From the NCBI GenBank assembly GCA_900318355.1, contig ONKE01000040.1, forward strand, positions 1 through 57,907: a DNA stretch of 57,907 bases. The letters are read 5' to 3'. The DNA is from an uncultured Bacteroidales bacterium (GTDB taxonomy: Bacteria > Bacteroidota > Bacteroidia > Bacteroidales > UBA932). This document shows positions 24,373 through 34,523 of this stretch, in pieces (positions within the stretch are counted from its first letter, which is position 1; every line of letters starts with the position of its first letter). The position numbers and the translations under genes are program-made. The notes under the pieces were generated by a model, which was not told where the DNA came from, did not search any database, and saw only the letters and a list, made by a program, of their open reading frames with translations.

Positions 24373-26283
24373 ATGAAGCATACCCAATTATTTCGGAGCG
24401 CGCTTGCTCTGGCCCTGACCGGCCTGGCCCTGCTGCTGGCGGCCTCCTGCTCGAAAAAGCAGGTGGAGCCCGGCACATGGGACGACAGCGTGGTCGGCTA
24501 TATCTCGGTGTCGGGTGTCGTCAAGGACACCTTCGGCAACCCGCTGGTCGACGTGGACATCTCTTTCAAGGGGACCGATTCCCATCGTGAGGTCAGGAAG
24601 ATGACCTTCACCGACTTCGACGGTTCCTATTCCATCGACAAAGTTCCGTCCAACGCCCGTTTTATCGTTTTCGAGAAGGAAGGCTTCGCCACCATGGCCT
24701 ACACCATCCCTTCCGAGCGTTTCGCCACGGGAGAGCCCCTGGAACTCAACCCTATCCTGGAATATGCCAACGCGGTTATCCGCGGCAAGGTGCTTGACGC
24801 AACCAACGGCCAGCCCATGGAAGGCGTCCGCATCGACTGCGGCAGCAAGTCGGTCAGCACGGCCTCCGACGGTACATATTCCATCGAGGGCCTTTCGATC
24901 AAGGACTATCAGGTCGATTACGTTGCCGCCGACGGCACCAAATATACCAGAAACGTCGAAATCGAAGACTTCAACGGCGACATCGCCGAGCTCCCCACAG
25001 TCCGTCTTGGCGGCGAGGAAATCCTCCCCGGCATGAAATGGCAGGAGATGGCCGACGCCCCCGTCTGGTATGGCAACAATTTCCGTGGATCTGACGGCTA
25101 CGGCGGCATCAACCACTGGACTGTCGGCTACATGTCGGCATTCCCCGTCTGGCTAAAGGTCCGGGATGAAGACAATGAAGACGATTGCTTCGGCCACTAT
25201 CGTTATGAAGCCGAAGGCTGCGCGCTGGTCAACATGGAAGGCAAGGACGCATCCTACCCCGAAGACCGCTTCATCGCCTACACCTACGGCCGCAAGACCA
25301 TCACCGAAGGCAACCGCTACATGAACGTCAATGCCCGCACCCACTATGCCACGGCATCGAATCCGGCTGTCTTCGGCGTCAAGGTCGTCAACCTCACCGA
25401 CGGCTCCCTGACAGTCGACGATATCGCGGACTACACTCACGCCAGCAGTGATTTCAAGACATTTACCTTCGATCTGGGCGATTATATCGGCAAGGAGGTC
25501 TTCATCGCGTTCGGTATTTACTGGCGCGACTACAACTTCCACCTCCCTTGCCGCCGCGTATTCTTCACGTCGGCCGATACCGCCAAGAATGACGACGCCC
25601 TGACCGGCGTTGCCGTCGACGGCGCCTCCTGGCGCGGCTTCACCAAGGAAAACCTTACTTCGCTGGGAGTCAACCCCGGCCGTTCCTTCAGCGGCGACAA
25701 CTTCGGCCAGGACGACGGTGAAACGCCCAACGGCGTCCGCCGCAAGCACGATCCTGACCATCCTCTCGACCAGGGCTACGGCCACTGGGCAGGGACCAAC
25801 CATATCGTCATGAGCTGGACCCTCCAGTATGTCAACCAGACGGTCGAGCCCGTCAACTCCGAGGGCTACACCATCAAGACCCGCGCAAACGTCGGCGCCG
25901 ACTACAACACCCCGGAGACCTATCTCTACAGCCGTTTCCGCATTCTCGAAGCCACAAAGAACCTCCACGTCTACGTGCGCACATTCTCCAGCACGAACCC
26001 GACGGTGTTCCGCGTTACGGCGGTTCCTCTGTCGACCTGTGTTGCCAAGGCTCTTACTCCGGTCGCCAACACGGCCAACACGGCAGCCGCCGTCGCCGAC
26101 GGCAACGGTTGCTGGCAGTTCCTCCACGAAGCTGGCAGCGGCGATCCTTCGGAATACGCCCGCTTCGACTACGACCTCTCTGAATACGTCGGACAGGACG
26201 TAGTCATCGCGATCGGCGTTTACAAGGGTGCAACCAGCGACGGCGAGCAGAAGCTCTGCATCCGCGAGATTGATTTTGATTAA
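24373..26283 (+). CDS. surface lipoprotein: two Cna/CarboxypepD-reg-like and two jelly-roll-like domains
   Basis: The 636-residue protein has a lipoprotein signal (LALLLAASC, Cys near residue 26). Two beta domains of carboxypeptidase-regulatory type follow: GVVKDTFGNPLVDVDISFKGTDS (about residues 45-130) and GKVLDATNGQPMEGVRIDCGSKSVSTASDGTYSIEGLS (about 135-215). The rest has two similar beta halves. Each ends in the same way: FDLGDYIGKEVFIAFGIYWR... (about residue 365) and YDLSEYVGQDVVIAIGVYKG (about 605), as in carbohydrate-binding or adhesion jelly rolls. No catalytic motif is visible. In PUL 1 it most likely binds the target glycan at the surface. Confidence 0.65.
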   Translation: MKHTQLFRSALALALTGLALLLAASCSKKQVEPGTWDDSVVGYISVSGVVKDTFGNPLVDVDISFKGTDSHREVRKMTFTDFDGSYSIDKVPSNARFIVFEKEGFATMAYTIPSERFATGEPLELNPILEYANAVIRGKVLDATNGQPMEGVRIDCGSKSVSTASDGTYSIEGLSIKDYQVDYVAADGTKYTRNVEIEDFNGDIAELPTVRLGGEEILPGMKWQEMADAPVWYGNNFRGSDGYGGINHWTVGYMSAFPVWLKVRDEDNEDDCFGHYRYEAEGCALVNMEGKDASYPEDRFIAYTYGRKTITEGNRYMNVNARTHYATASNPAVFGVKVVNLTDGSLTVDDIADYTHASSDFKTFTFDLGDYIGKEVFIAFGIYWRDYNFHLPCRRVFFTSADTAKNDDALTGVAVDGASWRGFTKENLTSLGVNPGRSFSGDNFGQDDGETPNGVRRKHDPDHPLDQGYGHWAGTNHIVMSWTLQYVNQTVEPVNSEGYTIKTRANVGADYNTPETYLYSRFRILEATKNLHVYVRTFSSTNPTVFRVTAVPLSTCVAKALTPVANTANTAAAVADGNGCWQFLHEAGSGDPSEYARFDYDLSEYVGQDVVIAIGVYKGATSDGEQKLCIREIDFD

Positions 26284-26300
26284 AGAAAGAGGAAGACGAT

Positions 26301-29300
26301 ATGAACAAGCGTATTGTAAGCCTTCTGACAAGCCTGTGGCTATGCTTGCTGCCGGTTTTGTCCTATGCACAGAAAAACGTCACGGTGACGGGTATCGTCA
26401 CCGATGACAACAACGACCCCGTCGCCGGAGCCAGCATCATGGTTCAAGGCGGCAAGACGGGCGTGGCGGCCGATGCCGAGGGACGCTACTCCATCACGGT
26501 CCCTGAAAACGCCGTCCTGGAGTTCTCTTTCGTTGGCATGACCACCAGAACCATCCCGGTGAGCGGCCGCAAATCCATCAATGTCGTTCTGTCCTCCGAT
26601 ACCAACTTCCTCGAGGCTGCGGTCTTTGTCGGTTACGGCACCCAGAAGAAAGGATCCCTTACGGGCTCTGTCGTAGCCGTCAGCGGCGACGACATGGTCC
26701 GCACCAAGACGGAGAACCCTCAGAACATGCTCACGGGCCGTGTCCCGGGCGTCCGCGTCTGGCAAAAGACCGCCGAGCCCGGACAGTACAACGCATCCCT
26801 GGATATCCGTGGCCTGGGCGCCCCGCTCGTGGTTATCGACGGCGTTCCGCGCGACATGACCGATTTCCAGCGTCTCGCTCCGGCCGACATAGAAAACGTT
26901 TCCGTCCTGAAGGATGCCGCGGCGGCAATTTACGGTATTCGTGGTGGTGACGGAGTGATTCTGGTCACCACAAAGACCGGATCAGCTGGAAAGACGCGTG
27001 TAAGCTACGACGGCAACTATACTTTCCAAACCCCTGCATCTCTACCGAGACAGATGGACGCGGTTTCATCCATGCTCCTTGTCAATGAGCGCTCCATGGG
27101 CGGCGTCGAGGGCGGCGCTCCGGAGTTCTCCGACGATATGATTGAGCGCTACCGTGACGGTATCCTCGCCGAAGGGACCGACTGGAACAGCCTCATCATC
27201 CAGGACGTCGCTCCGCAGACCCGTCACGACCTCAGCATCAGCGGCGGTACGGAGAAGATCCAGTTCTACGTAGGTCTGGGCTATTTCTTCCAGGAAGGTT
27301 TCTGGAAGAGCAAGGACACCCAGTACCGCAAGTTCAATCTCCGTTCCAACGTCACGGCCCAGATCGCCGAGGGCCTGAAGTTCCAGCTCAACCTGTCAGG
27401 TTATCTGGAAAAGCTCCACAACCCGCTTGACGACCCGGAACTCATCATCCGTTACTGGTGGAAGCAGAGTACCATCTGGAAGGCCTATGCCGACCCCGAG
27501 CAGACCATGCTCAACTACCAGGACCTCGAACTCGACTGGAACTCCGTGGCCCGTATCTACTCGGATATTTCCGGTCACCGCAAGAACGACCGCCACAACA
27601 TTGACGCGAGCGCTTCGCTGAACTATGATTTCGGTACGCTTACTCCTGTCCTCAAGGGCCTTACCGCCAAGGGAATGTTCAGCTACAACTACCGCATATC
27701 GGACGACCAAACCTATCGCAAGGAATACTACCAATATGCATACGACGCCCAGACCGGCACCTACAAGCAAAAACTTTATGCGGCATCTTCGCCGAGCCAG
27801 CTGACCCGTACCGACACCCACAACAAGTCCTGGCTCGCCCAGGCCCTGCTTCAGTACGACCGCCAGTTCTCCAAGCACCATGTGGGCGCCCTGTTGGGCT
27901 GGGAGACCCAGAAGAAGTTCGTCGACGGTTTCCGCGCATTCGGCAACCTGGCATTCTCATCCCCGTATTTCACCGCTCTGACAGTCGACGACCATCAGGT
28001 CAGCCAGACACAGATTGTCGAATATGCCTACAATTCGCTCTTCGGCCGTCTCAACTACAACTATGACGAGCGCTACCTCGTAGAAGCCCAGTTCCGTTAC
28101 GACGGTTCATCCCGCTTCTTCCCTGGTCACCAGTGGGGCTTCTTCCCGTCGGCTTCCGCTGGCTGGAGGATTTCCCAGGAGCCTTGGTTCAAAAACAGTC
28201 CGCTCGGTTTCATCAACCAGCTGAAACTCCGTGCGAGCTATGGTATCCTTGGGCAGGACGGTGATGCCACCTACGAGTGGGTGACTGGTTACACGTACCC
28301 GGCCGCAGCGCTTTCCACGAACGGTTATTATACGGCGAACGCTCCGATTTACTATCTCGGATCATGGGTGATGCGTGCCGATCCCAAGGCGATGCCCAAT
28401 GAAATTATAACGTGGTACGATAACAAGACCTTCGACGTCGGTGTGGATTTCGAGGCATGGAAGGGTCTGCTTGGCATTTCCTTCGACTATTTCCACCGTC
28501 TCCGCAGCGGTCTGATGGCGCACAACACTGCGGATTTCCCGACCATCATCGGAGCAACGCCTCCTTATGAAAATATCAACAGCGACTCGCACTTTGGCTT
28601 TGAACTCGAACTAAGCCATCGTCATCGTATCGGCAACTTCAGGTACCAGGTCAAGACCATGATGTCCATTACCCGCAATAAGTATCTGTATTATTCGGGA
28701 AAGACTCGTGAACAGTATGCCAACTCCTATGACGCATGGCGCAACGACAGCCACACCAACCGCTATCAGGGCCTGAAATTCGGCTATGAGGTGATAGGCC
28801 AATACCAGAACTGGGAAGATATCTGGACCTACGACATGAACAAGGGCAACGGCGTCCGCCCCGGCGACTTCAAGTATCTCGACTGGAACGAAGACGGTAC
28901 CATCGACAGCCTCGACGCCCACCCGTATTCCTATCAGGGTACCCCCTGGCTGAACTACTCCCTGTCAATCGACGGTTCCTGGCGCAACCTCGACTTCAGT
29001 CTCCTGTTCCAGGGTGCGGCCCTCGGCTCGGTCAAGTTCGGCGAGCCTCAGCTCAGCATCTGGGGCCAGCACGGCGGCGGTATGCTGGAGCAGTTTGCAG
29101 ACCGTTGGCATCCTTCGGTCATTACCAACGATGTCTACGACCAGACTTTGACCTGGATCCCCGGCACCTACGCCTACGGCGGCGGCTCTCCTGACGAAAA
29201 CAGCGATTTCAACGTCCAGCCTATCGACTACCTGCGTCTGAAGGCCATTGAAATCGGCTACACCCTTCCCAAGATTCCTTTCATGAAGGGGCTGACCGTC

Positions 29301-29438
29301 AGGGTATATGCAAATGCATACAACCCCTTGACCCTCACCCGGGTCAAGTACATCGACCCGGAACACCCGGCCGACAATTACGGCCGTCTGTATCCGCTGA
29401 ACAAGTCTTACACGATTGGTTTGAATCTTACTTTCTAA
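26301..29438 (+). CDS. SusC/RagA-family TonB-linked outer membrane protein (PUL 1)
   Basis: The 1045-residue protein has a signal peptide (LWLCLLPVLSYA, cut near residue 23), a CarboxypepD-reg-like domain (VTVTGIVTDDNNDPVAGASIMVQGGKTGVAADAEGRYSI), a TonB-box region (FLEAAVFVGYGTQKKGSLTGSVVAV), a plug domain ending with GVPRDMTDFQRLAPADIENVSVLKDAAAAIYGIRGGDGVILVTTKTG, and a 22-strand barrel finishing in an aromatic residue (LNLTF). With the SusD partner 13 bases downstream it forms a TonB-driven glycan importer. It is the third gene of PUL 1. It equals the second SusC in length, but the two differ clearly in sequence. Confidence 0.95.
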   Translation: MNKRIVSLLTSLWLCLLPVLSYAQKNVTVTGIVTDDNNDPVAGASIMVQGGKTGVAADAEGRYSITVPENAVLEFSFVGMTTRTIPVSGRKSINVVLSSDTNFLEAAVFVGYGTQKKGSLTGSVVAVSGDDMVRTKTENPQNMLTGRVPGVRVWQKTAEPGQYNASLDIRGLGAPLVVIDGVPRDMTDFQRLAPADIENVSVLKDAAAAIYGIRGGDGVILVTTKTGSAGKTRVSYDGNYTFQTPASLPRQMDAVSSMLLVNERSMGGVEGGAPEFSDDMIERYRDGILAEGTDWNSLIIQDVAPQTRHDLSISGGTEKIQFYVGLGYFFQEGFWKSKDTQYRKFNLRSNVTAQIAEGLKFQLNLSGYLEKLHNPLDDPELIIRYWWKQSTIWKAYADPEQTMLNYQDLELDWNSVARIYSDISGHRKNDRHNIDASASLNYDFGTLTPVLKGLTAKGMFSYNYRISDDQTYRKEYYQYAYDAQTGTYKQKLYAASSPSQLTRTDTHNKSWLAQALLQYDRQFSKHHVGALLGWETQKKFVDGFRAFGNLAFSSPYFTALTVDDHQVSQTQIVEYAYNSLFGRLNYNYDERYLVEAQFRYDGSSRFFPGHQWGFFPSASAGWRISQEPWFKNSPLGFINQLKLRASYGILGQDGDATYEWVTGYTYPAAALSTNGYYTANAPIYYLGSWVMRADPKAMPNEIITWYDNKTFDVGVDFEAWKGLLGISFDYFHRLRSGLMAHNTADFPTIIGATPPYENINSDSHFGFELELSHRHRIGNFRYQVKTMMSITRNKYLYYSGKTREQYANSYDAWRNDSHTNRYQGLKFGYEVIGQYQNWEDIWTYDMNKGNGVRPGDFKYLDWNEDGTIDSLDAHPYSYQGTPWLNYSLSIDGSWRNLDFSLLFQGAALGSVKFGEPQLSIWGQHGGGMLEQFADRWHPSVITNDVYDQTLTWIPGTYAYGGGSPDENSDFNVQPIDYLRLKAIEIGYTLPKIPFMKGLTVRVYANAYNPLTLTRVKYIDPEHPADNYGRLYPLNKSYTIGLNLTF

Positions 29439-29451
29439 GGAGGAAACTGAT

Positions 29452-31542
29452 ATGAGAAAGATATACATTGCAATTTTGGTTTCCCTGCTGGCGGCTTCCT
29501 GCGTAAGCCTGGACATTCCGCCCAAGGATATCGTAACTGACGACGACCTTATGAGCAGCCAGTCCGGTCTAGCCATCTACATGGCGCGCCTCTATACCAA
29601 GATGCCGTGGGAAGATTTCAAATACATCCCCTGGAACAGTCAGAACGGTGGTTTCGGCGGCCAGACGTGGCTCGGCTGCCTTGGTGTCGAGGGCACCGGA
29701 GAGGCTGTCTGCCGTGAGTCCAGCGCCGGCTCCTTCACCTCCGAGGCCACCGCATGGTGGGGTCTGGCATTCACCCTTATCCGTCAGGCCAACCACCTGA
29801 TCGAGACCCTGCCGGAATACAAGGACATCTATCCCGAAGTGACGTTCAACGAGTTTATCGGCCAGGGATATTTCGTCCGCGCCTATGCCTACACCCAGAT
29901 GGCGCGTCGTTTCGGCGGCGTCCCCATCGTCCGTAATGAAATCAGCTATCCTCTTACCGGAGATATCGAGGTCCCCAGGTCTTCCGAGAAGGAAACATGG
30001 GATTTCATCCTCGAGGATTGGGACAGGGCGATCGAACTCCTTCCCATCACGTCGACGTTCACCGACACCCCCAACAAGTATGCGGCCCTGGCGTTCAAGG
30101 CCGAGGCCATGCTCTATGCCGGCAGCGTCGCGAAATACAATGACCAGGTTTCCGGCCGCCTGACCGGCTTCGGCCAGAAGACGGGTATCCGAGTCATCGG
30201 TTTCGCCGACGACGAGGCCCGCGAGTGCTCCAACAAGTATTTCGCCGAGGCCTACAAGGCCGCCAAGGAAGTGATCGAGTCCGGCCAGTATTCGCTCTAT
30301 CGCAAGAGCTGGGCTCCGGGCGACAAAGAGGCCCAGTACAAGAACATGAACGACATGTGGAGGGATTTGAGTTCCCCGGAAAATATCCTTGTCCGCGAAT
30401 TCGAATATCCCTATGTCACCCACGGCATCGACGCTTATTCTTCTCCCTGGCTCTACCGTATGCCTCTTTCCGCAGGCACCTGCCCCACGGAAGACCTGCT
30501 GGAACTCTATGACGGCTTCGAGCGTTATGCCGACGGCACCATCAAGGTTACTGACGGCGCGGACCACACCAAGGGCAGCTATCTGCTCTACGACAGCCCC
30601 ATGGACTTCTTCAAGAACGTGGAGCCTCGTCTGAGGGCCTATGTCATCTTCCCCGGCGATGTCTTCAAGAAGACTCCTATCGAGGTCCGTATGGGCATCT
30701 ACACCGGCGGACTTCCTATCGCCCCGCTGAAGGCCGACTACAGCTATGCTACGAAAGGCTCCTTCTACCAGCATCAGGACGCCTACCGCGATGCTTCCAA
30801 CCGCACTCTCTACCTTGGCGCCAACGCTCCCAACCCCGATTCGGAAGAGGGATGGGTGACCTATACCAACGTCAAGACCGGACAGACGGTCAAATCCTAC
30901 GCCGCCGGTGAAAACGGTCCGTTCTTCTCCAATGCCGAGGCGACTATGACGGGTCTTTACCTGCGCAAATACCTCGATCCCGACCGCGCCCTGGAAGATA
31001 TCGGCGAAGGCAAGTCCGACCAGCCGTTCATCCTCATGCGCTACGCCGAGGTGCTCCTCGCCGCGGCCGAGGCTGCCGTCGAACTCTCGATCGCCGGTCA
31101 GCCCTCGCCTGTAGGCGACGACATGCTCCAGGTGGCCACCGATGCCATCAGGGACATTCAGAACCGTGCCGGTGCCGAAGAAATCACTTCCAAGCTTACT
31201 GCAACCGAAGCGAGCCGCAACATCGTCCGCAAGGAACGTCGCAAGGAACTCGCCTTCGAGCAGAAGAGCAAGTGGGACATCCGCCGCTGGAGGGTCATCG
31301 ACGAGGCCAACCGCGACGGCTTCTGGGGCATGAAGAAGGAGTCCAAGTCATGGAGCAACGGCAACGCCTTCGCCTTCAAGGGACTCTATCCTTTCTACTC
31401 CACCCAGGCCGGCAAGTGGTTCTTCGACATCAGCTTCGAAAACCGCAAGACCTACAGCTACACCACCAGGGACTACTATTTTGCCATCCCCGGCGGAGAG
31501 GTGACAAAGAGCAAATACATCGATCAGCAGCCTAACCGTTAA
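29452..31542 (+). CDS. SusD/RagB-family surface glycan-binding lipoprotein (PUL 1)
   Basis: The 696-residue protein has a lipoprotein signal (LVSLLAASC, Cys17) and the SusD helical repeat fold. Typical stretches are GQGYFVRAYAYTQMARRFGGVPIVRNEI and ILMRYAEVLLAAAEAAVELS, with RKERRKELAFEQKSKWDIRRWRVID near the end. It is longer than usual (about 550 residues), with extra sequence at about 330-510. A true Shine-Dalgarno-like AAGGAGG lies upstream of its ATG, which is uncommon in Bacteroidota. It caps the SusC channel and binds glycan on the cell surface. Confidence 0.95.
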   Translation: MRKIYIAILVSLLAASCVSLDIPPKDIVTDDDLMSSQSGLAIYMARLYTKMPWEDFKYIPWNSQNGGFGGQTWLGCLGVEGTGEAVCRESSAGSFTSEATAWWGLAFTLIRQANHLIETLPEYKDIYPEVTFNEFIGQGYFVRAYAYTQMARRFGGVPIVRNEISYPLTGDIEVPRSSEKETWDFILEDWDRAIELLPITSTFTDTPNKYAALAFKAEAMLYAGSVAKYNDQVSGRLTGFGQKTGIRVIGFADDEARECSNKYFAEAYKAAKEVIESGQYSLYRKSWAPGDKEAQYKNMNDMWRDLSSPENILVREFEYPYVTHGIDAYSSPWLYRMPLSAGTCPTEDLLELYDGFERYADGTIKVTDGADHTKGSYLLYDSPMDFFKNVEPRLRAYVIFPGDVFKKTPIEVRMGIYTGGLPIAPLKADYSYATKGSFYQHQDAYRDASNRTLYLGANAPNPDSEEGWVTYTNVKTGQTVKSYAAGENGPFFSNAEATMTGLYLRKYLDPDRALEDIGEGKSDQPFILMRYAEVLLAAAEAAVELSIAGQPSPVGDDMLQVATDAIRDIQNRAGAEEITSKLTATEASRNIVRKERRKELAFEQKSKWDIRRWRVIDEANRDGFWGMKKESKSWSNGNAFAFKGLYPFYSTQAGKWFFDISFENRKTYSYTTRDYYFAIPGGEVTKSKYIDQQPNR

Positions 31543-31562
31543 TCTGAAAGGAGACCATAGAC

Positions 31563-32372
31563 ATGAAAAAGATATTTTTGCAGTTTATCGCAATTGCCGG
31601 CGCAGCCGCACTGTCGTCCTGCTCCTTCTTCGAGATTGACAACTATCCCGGACCCGAGGAGACTGTCAAGGGCTATGTTACTGACGTAGCCACCGGCGAG
31701 CCCGTCCTTACCGAGCAAAACAGCCGCGGCATCCGCGTCCGCATGCTCGAGCTCAGCTGGGACAACTCCACCTACAACCCCGATTTCTACGCCCGCGACA
31801 ACGGTTTCTTCCAGAATACCAAGATATTCAAGGGCAACTTCAACATCAGGGTTGACGGTCCGTTCATCCCCATCGTCCGCAAGGCTCCCGACGGTACAGT
31901 CCTTTACGACGGCTCCGTCACATGCGACGTCGAGGGTATCACCGAGGTCCATTTCCGCGTCCAGCCTTTCCTGAAGGTTGAAATCGTCGGCGAACCTGTC
32001 GTCAAGGGCGGTCAGATCCAGACCAAGGTCAGGGTTACCCGCGCAGTCTCTCCCGAGGTGTTCCGCGAGGCCATCACCCCGACCCTCTCCGACTATTCCG
32101 ACGCTCTGATGAACGTGACGGACCTGCGCCTTTTCGTGGGCTATTCCTCCACCTGCAACAGCGGCAACTCCTACTCCGCCTGGTCCAACCAGATAGACTA
32201 TAGCGGTGCCGCGTTCGAGCCCCTTTTCGGTCAGGAAATCAACATCACCTCGCGTGGAACCATCAAGTCGAACCGCAAGGTCTTCATCCGCGCCGCCGCC
32301 CGCATCAACTATGCTACGGAAGGGGAGCGCCGCTACAATTTCTCCGAGGTCAAGGAAGTGAACATCCCGTAA
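31563..32372 (+). CDS. DUF3823 lipoprotein (PUL 1)
   Basis: The 269-residue protein has a lipoprotein signal (IAGAAALSSC, Cys20). The domain begins EIDNYPGPEETVKGYVTDVATGEPV and contains DFYARDNGFFQNTKIFKGNFNIRVDGPFIPI, the pattern of DUF3823, a family found next to SusD genes. Two beta-sandwich domains are expected. It probably binds glycan on the surface together with SusD. It starts 20 bases after susD and its last base overlaps the ATG of the next gene. Confidence 0.85.
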   Translation: MKKIFLQFIAIAGAAALSSCSFFEIDNYPGPEETVKGYVTDVATGEPVLTEQNSRGIRVRMLELSWDNSTYNPDFYARDNGFFQNTKIFKGNFNIRVDGPFIPIVRKAPDGTVLYDGSVTCDVEGITEVHFRVQPFLKVEIVGEPVVKGGQIQTKVRVTRAVSPEVFREAITPTLSDYSDALMNVTDLRLFVGYSSTCNSGNSYSAWSNQIDYSGAAFEPLFGQEINITSRGTIKSNRKVFIRAAARINYATEGERRYNFSEVKEVNIP

Positions 32373-34522
32373 TGAAACATTTGATACCAACCCTTCTGGT
32401 TGCATCCCTGCTGGTGTCCTGCGCGACGTCCGGCAGGGATGCTTCCGTCAAGACCAATTTCCAGATCGCAACCCCGTGGCGTCCCTCCGTCGACGTGCGT
32501 GCCGATGCCGTGATGGTCTACGGCGTCGGAGGCAATCCTTCCGAGCATAACCCCTGGGAAGTTTCCTTCGAAGACCGCGTCGCTTCGTGGAAGGAAAGGG
32601 GCTACGTCACCCATTTCATGACCGGAATCGCGTGGGGCAGCTACCAGGACTATTTTACCGGGGCCTGGGACGGCGTACCCCATCTGGACGAAGGTCAGGT
32701 CCGGCAGAGCGGCGACACCGTCTGGCACGGCCACATGGTGCCGTACATCGTCCCTACCCGCAATTATCTGGAGTATTTCAAGGAAAGGGTCATCCGCCGC
32801 GTGATCGATGCCGGAATCGACCATATTTTCCTAGAAGAGCCCGAATTCTGGGCATTTTCCGGCTACAGCGAGTCTTTCAAGCGCGAGTGGGAGGAATACT
32901 ACGGTTTCCCGTGGAGGCCCCAGCACGAGTCGCCCGAGGCGACATGGCTCTCCAACAAGCTGAAATACCATCTCTACTACCGGGCCCTGGATGAAACATT
33001 CTCCTATGCCAAGCAATACGGCAAGTCCAAAGGCTTGGACGTCAAGTGTTTCGTCCCTACTCACTCGCTCCTGAGCTACACCCAGATCCGCATGGTCAGC
33101 CCCGAGGCCTCCCTTGCCTCGCTGCCGAGCGTTGACGGATATATCGGACAGATATGGACTGGGACATCCCGCGGCCCCAACTTCTATCGCGGCAAGCGGG
33201 CCGAGCGCGTGTTCGAAATGGCCTATCTCGAATACGGTTGCATGGAATCCATGGTCGCCCCGACCGGCCGCCGCGTCTGGTTCCTGACCGACCCCATCGA
33301 AGACTGGCCCCGCGACTGGGAAGACTACCATCGTAACTACCATGCGACCTACGTGGCCCAGATGCTTTATCCCGGCATCGCCGACTACGAAGTGATGCCA
33401 TGGCCCAACCGCATCTACGAGGGCCTCTACCGGCGCAGCCCCGACAGCGAAGAGCAGATCCCCATTCCCGCCGACTATGCCACGATGATGCAGCACATGA
33501 TCGGCGCCTCGCAGCAGATGCCACTGTCCGGGAACGAAGTCAGCGGCTCCCACGGCGTCAATATCCTCATGGGCAACTCGCTCATGTTCCAGAGCTTCCC
33601 CAATCACAAGGGCTATCGCGACCCTGACCTGTCCAATTTCTTCGGCCTTGCGATGCCTCTGGTAAAGCGCGGCGTTCCGGTCGGAATCACCCATATCGAA
33701 AACGTCGGCTACAAGGCGGCCCTGAAGGATGTCAAGGTGCTCATTATGACCTATTCCAACATGAAACCCCTCGAACCCGGGGCGCATAAGTACATTGCCG
33801 ACTGGGTTCGTCGCGGCGGACGCCTTGTCTATTGCGCGACGGACAAAGACCCCTTCCAGCACGTCATGGAATGGTGGAATACCGGCGACAACCACTTCGA
33901 CGCGCCCTCGGACCATCTGTTCGCCCTCATGGATATTCCCGCCGGAGCCTCGGAAGGGGAGTATGCTTGGGGACGCGGAAGCGTCACGGTGCTTCGCCAC
34001 GACCCGAAGGAGTTCGTCCTCCGCGAAGGCGGTGAGGCCAAGTTCGTCGAGACGGTCGACAGGCTCTATGGCGGCCTGCAGCTGAAAAACAGTTTCCTGC
34101 TGCAGCGCGGTCCATATACGCTCGCTGCCGTAATGGACGAGAGCGTGAGCGACGCCCCGCTTCATCTCGAAGGGCTTTACATCGATGTGTTCGACCCGCA
34201 ACTGCCTGTATATGACGGCGCCACTGTCCTTCCCGGGACCCAGCGCATGTTCCTGAGCCTCGACAGGGCGGGGAAGGCCCCCAGGATGCTTTCCACGGCA
34301 GGTCGCGCCTACGGGGAAAAGGTCACCGGAAGGAGCTACTCCTGCGTCGTAAAGGCCCCTGCATCAACCGTCAACACCTCCCGCATCCTGCTTCCCGGCA
34401 GGCCGGAGACGGTGCTCATAAACGGAAAGTCCGTCCCTGTGGATTGGGACGGACAGAGTAAAACCCTTTTCCTGCGATTCGACAACGACCCCGAAGGAGT
34501 CGCCCTGGAAATCAGCTGGTAG
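32372..34522 (+). CDS. large lipoprotein, probable TIM-barrel glycoside hydrolase of unknown family
   Basis: The 716-residue protein has a lipoprotein signal (LLVASLLVSC, Cys17). Its first 400 residues read like an (alpha/beta)8 barrel, with AGIDHIFLEEPEFWAFSGYSESFKREWEEYYG near residue 148; the EEPEFW stretch (E155-E158) is a candidate acid/base on a strand end. A second domain (VKVLIMTYSNMKPLEPGAHKYIADWVRRGGRLVYC, about 455-490) resembles the class I glutamine amidotransferase-like trimerisation domain of GH42 beta-galactosidases. A beta domain closes the protein. I do not recognise a CAZy family. As the last gene of PUL 1 it may be its main enzyme. Confidence 0.6.
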   Translation: MKHLIPTLLVASLLVSCATSGRDASVKTNFQIATPWRPSVDVRADAVMVYGVGGNPSEHNPWEVSFEDRVASWKERGYVTHFMTGIAWGSYQDYFTGAWDGVPHLDEGQVRQSGDTVWHGHMVPYIVPTRNYLEYFKERVIRRVIDAGIDHIFLEEPEFWAFSGYSESFKREWEEYYGFPWRPQHESPEATWLSNKLKYHLYYRALDETFSYAKQYGKSKGLDVKCFVPTHSLLSYTQIRMVSPEASLASLPSVDGYIGQIWTGTSRGPNFYRGKRAERVFEMAYLEYGCMESMVAPTGRRVWFLTDPIEDWPRDWEDYHRNYHATYVAQMLYPGIADYEVMPWPNRIYEGLYRRSPDSEEQIPIPADYATMMQHMIGASQQMPLSGNEVSGSHGVNILMGNSLMFQSFPNHKGYRDPDLSNFFGLAMPLVKRGVPVGITHIENVGYKAALKDVKVLIMTYSNMKPLEPGAHKYIADWVRRGGRLVYCATDKDPFQHVMEWWNTGDNHFDAPSDHLFALMDIPAGASEGEYAWGRGSVTVLRHDPKEFVLREGGEAKFVETVDRLYGGLQLKNSFLLQRGPYTLAAVMDESVSDAPLHLEGLYIDVFDPQLPVYDGATVLPGTQRMFLSLDRAGKAPRMLSTAGRAYGEKVTGRSYSCVVKAPASTVNTSRILLPGRPETVLINGKSVPVDWDGQSKTLFLRFDNDPEGVALEISW

Positions 34523-34523
34523 G

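Noticed and set aside
22483-24387. 634-codon open frame on the minus strand opposite the GxGYxYP gene
   Set aside because: Antisense shadow caused by codon bias; the plus strand has a signal peptide and a known domain pattern.
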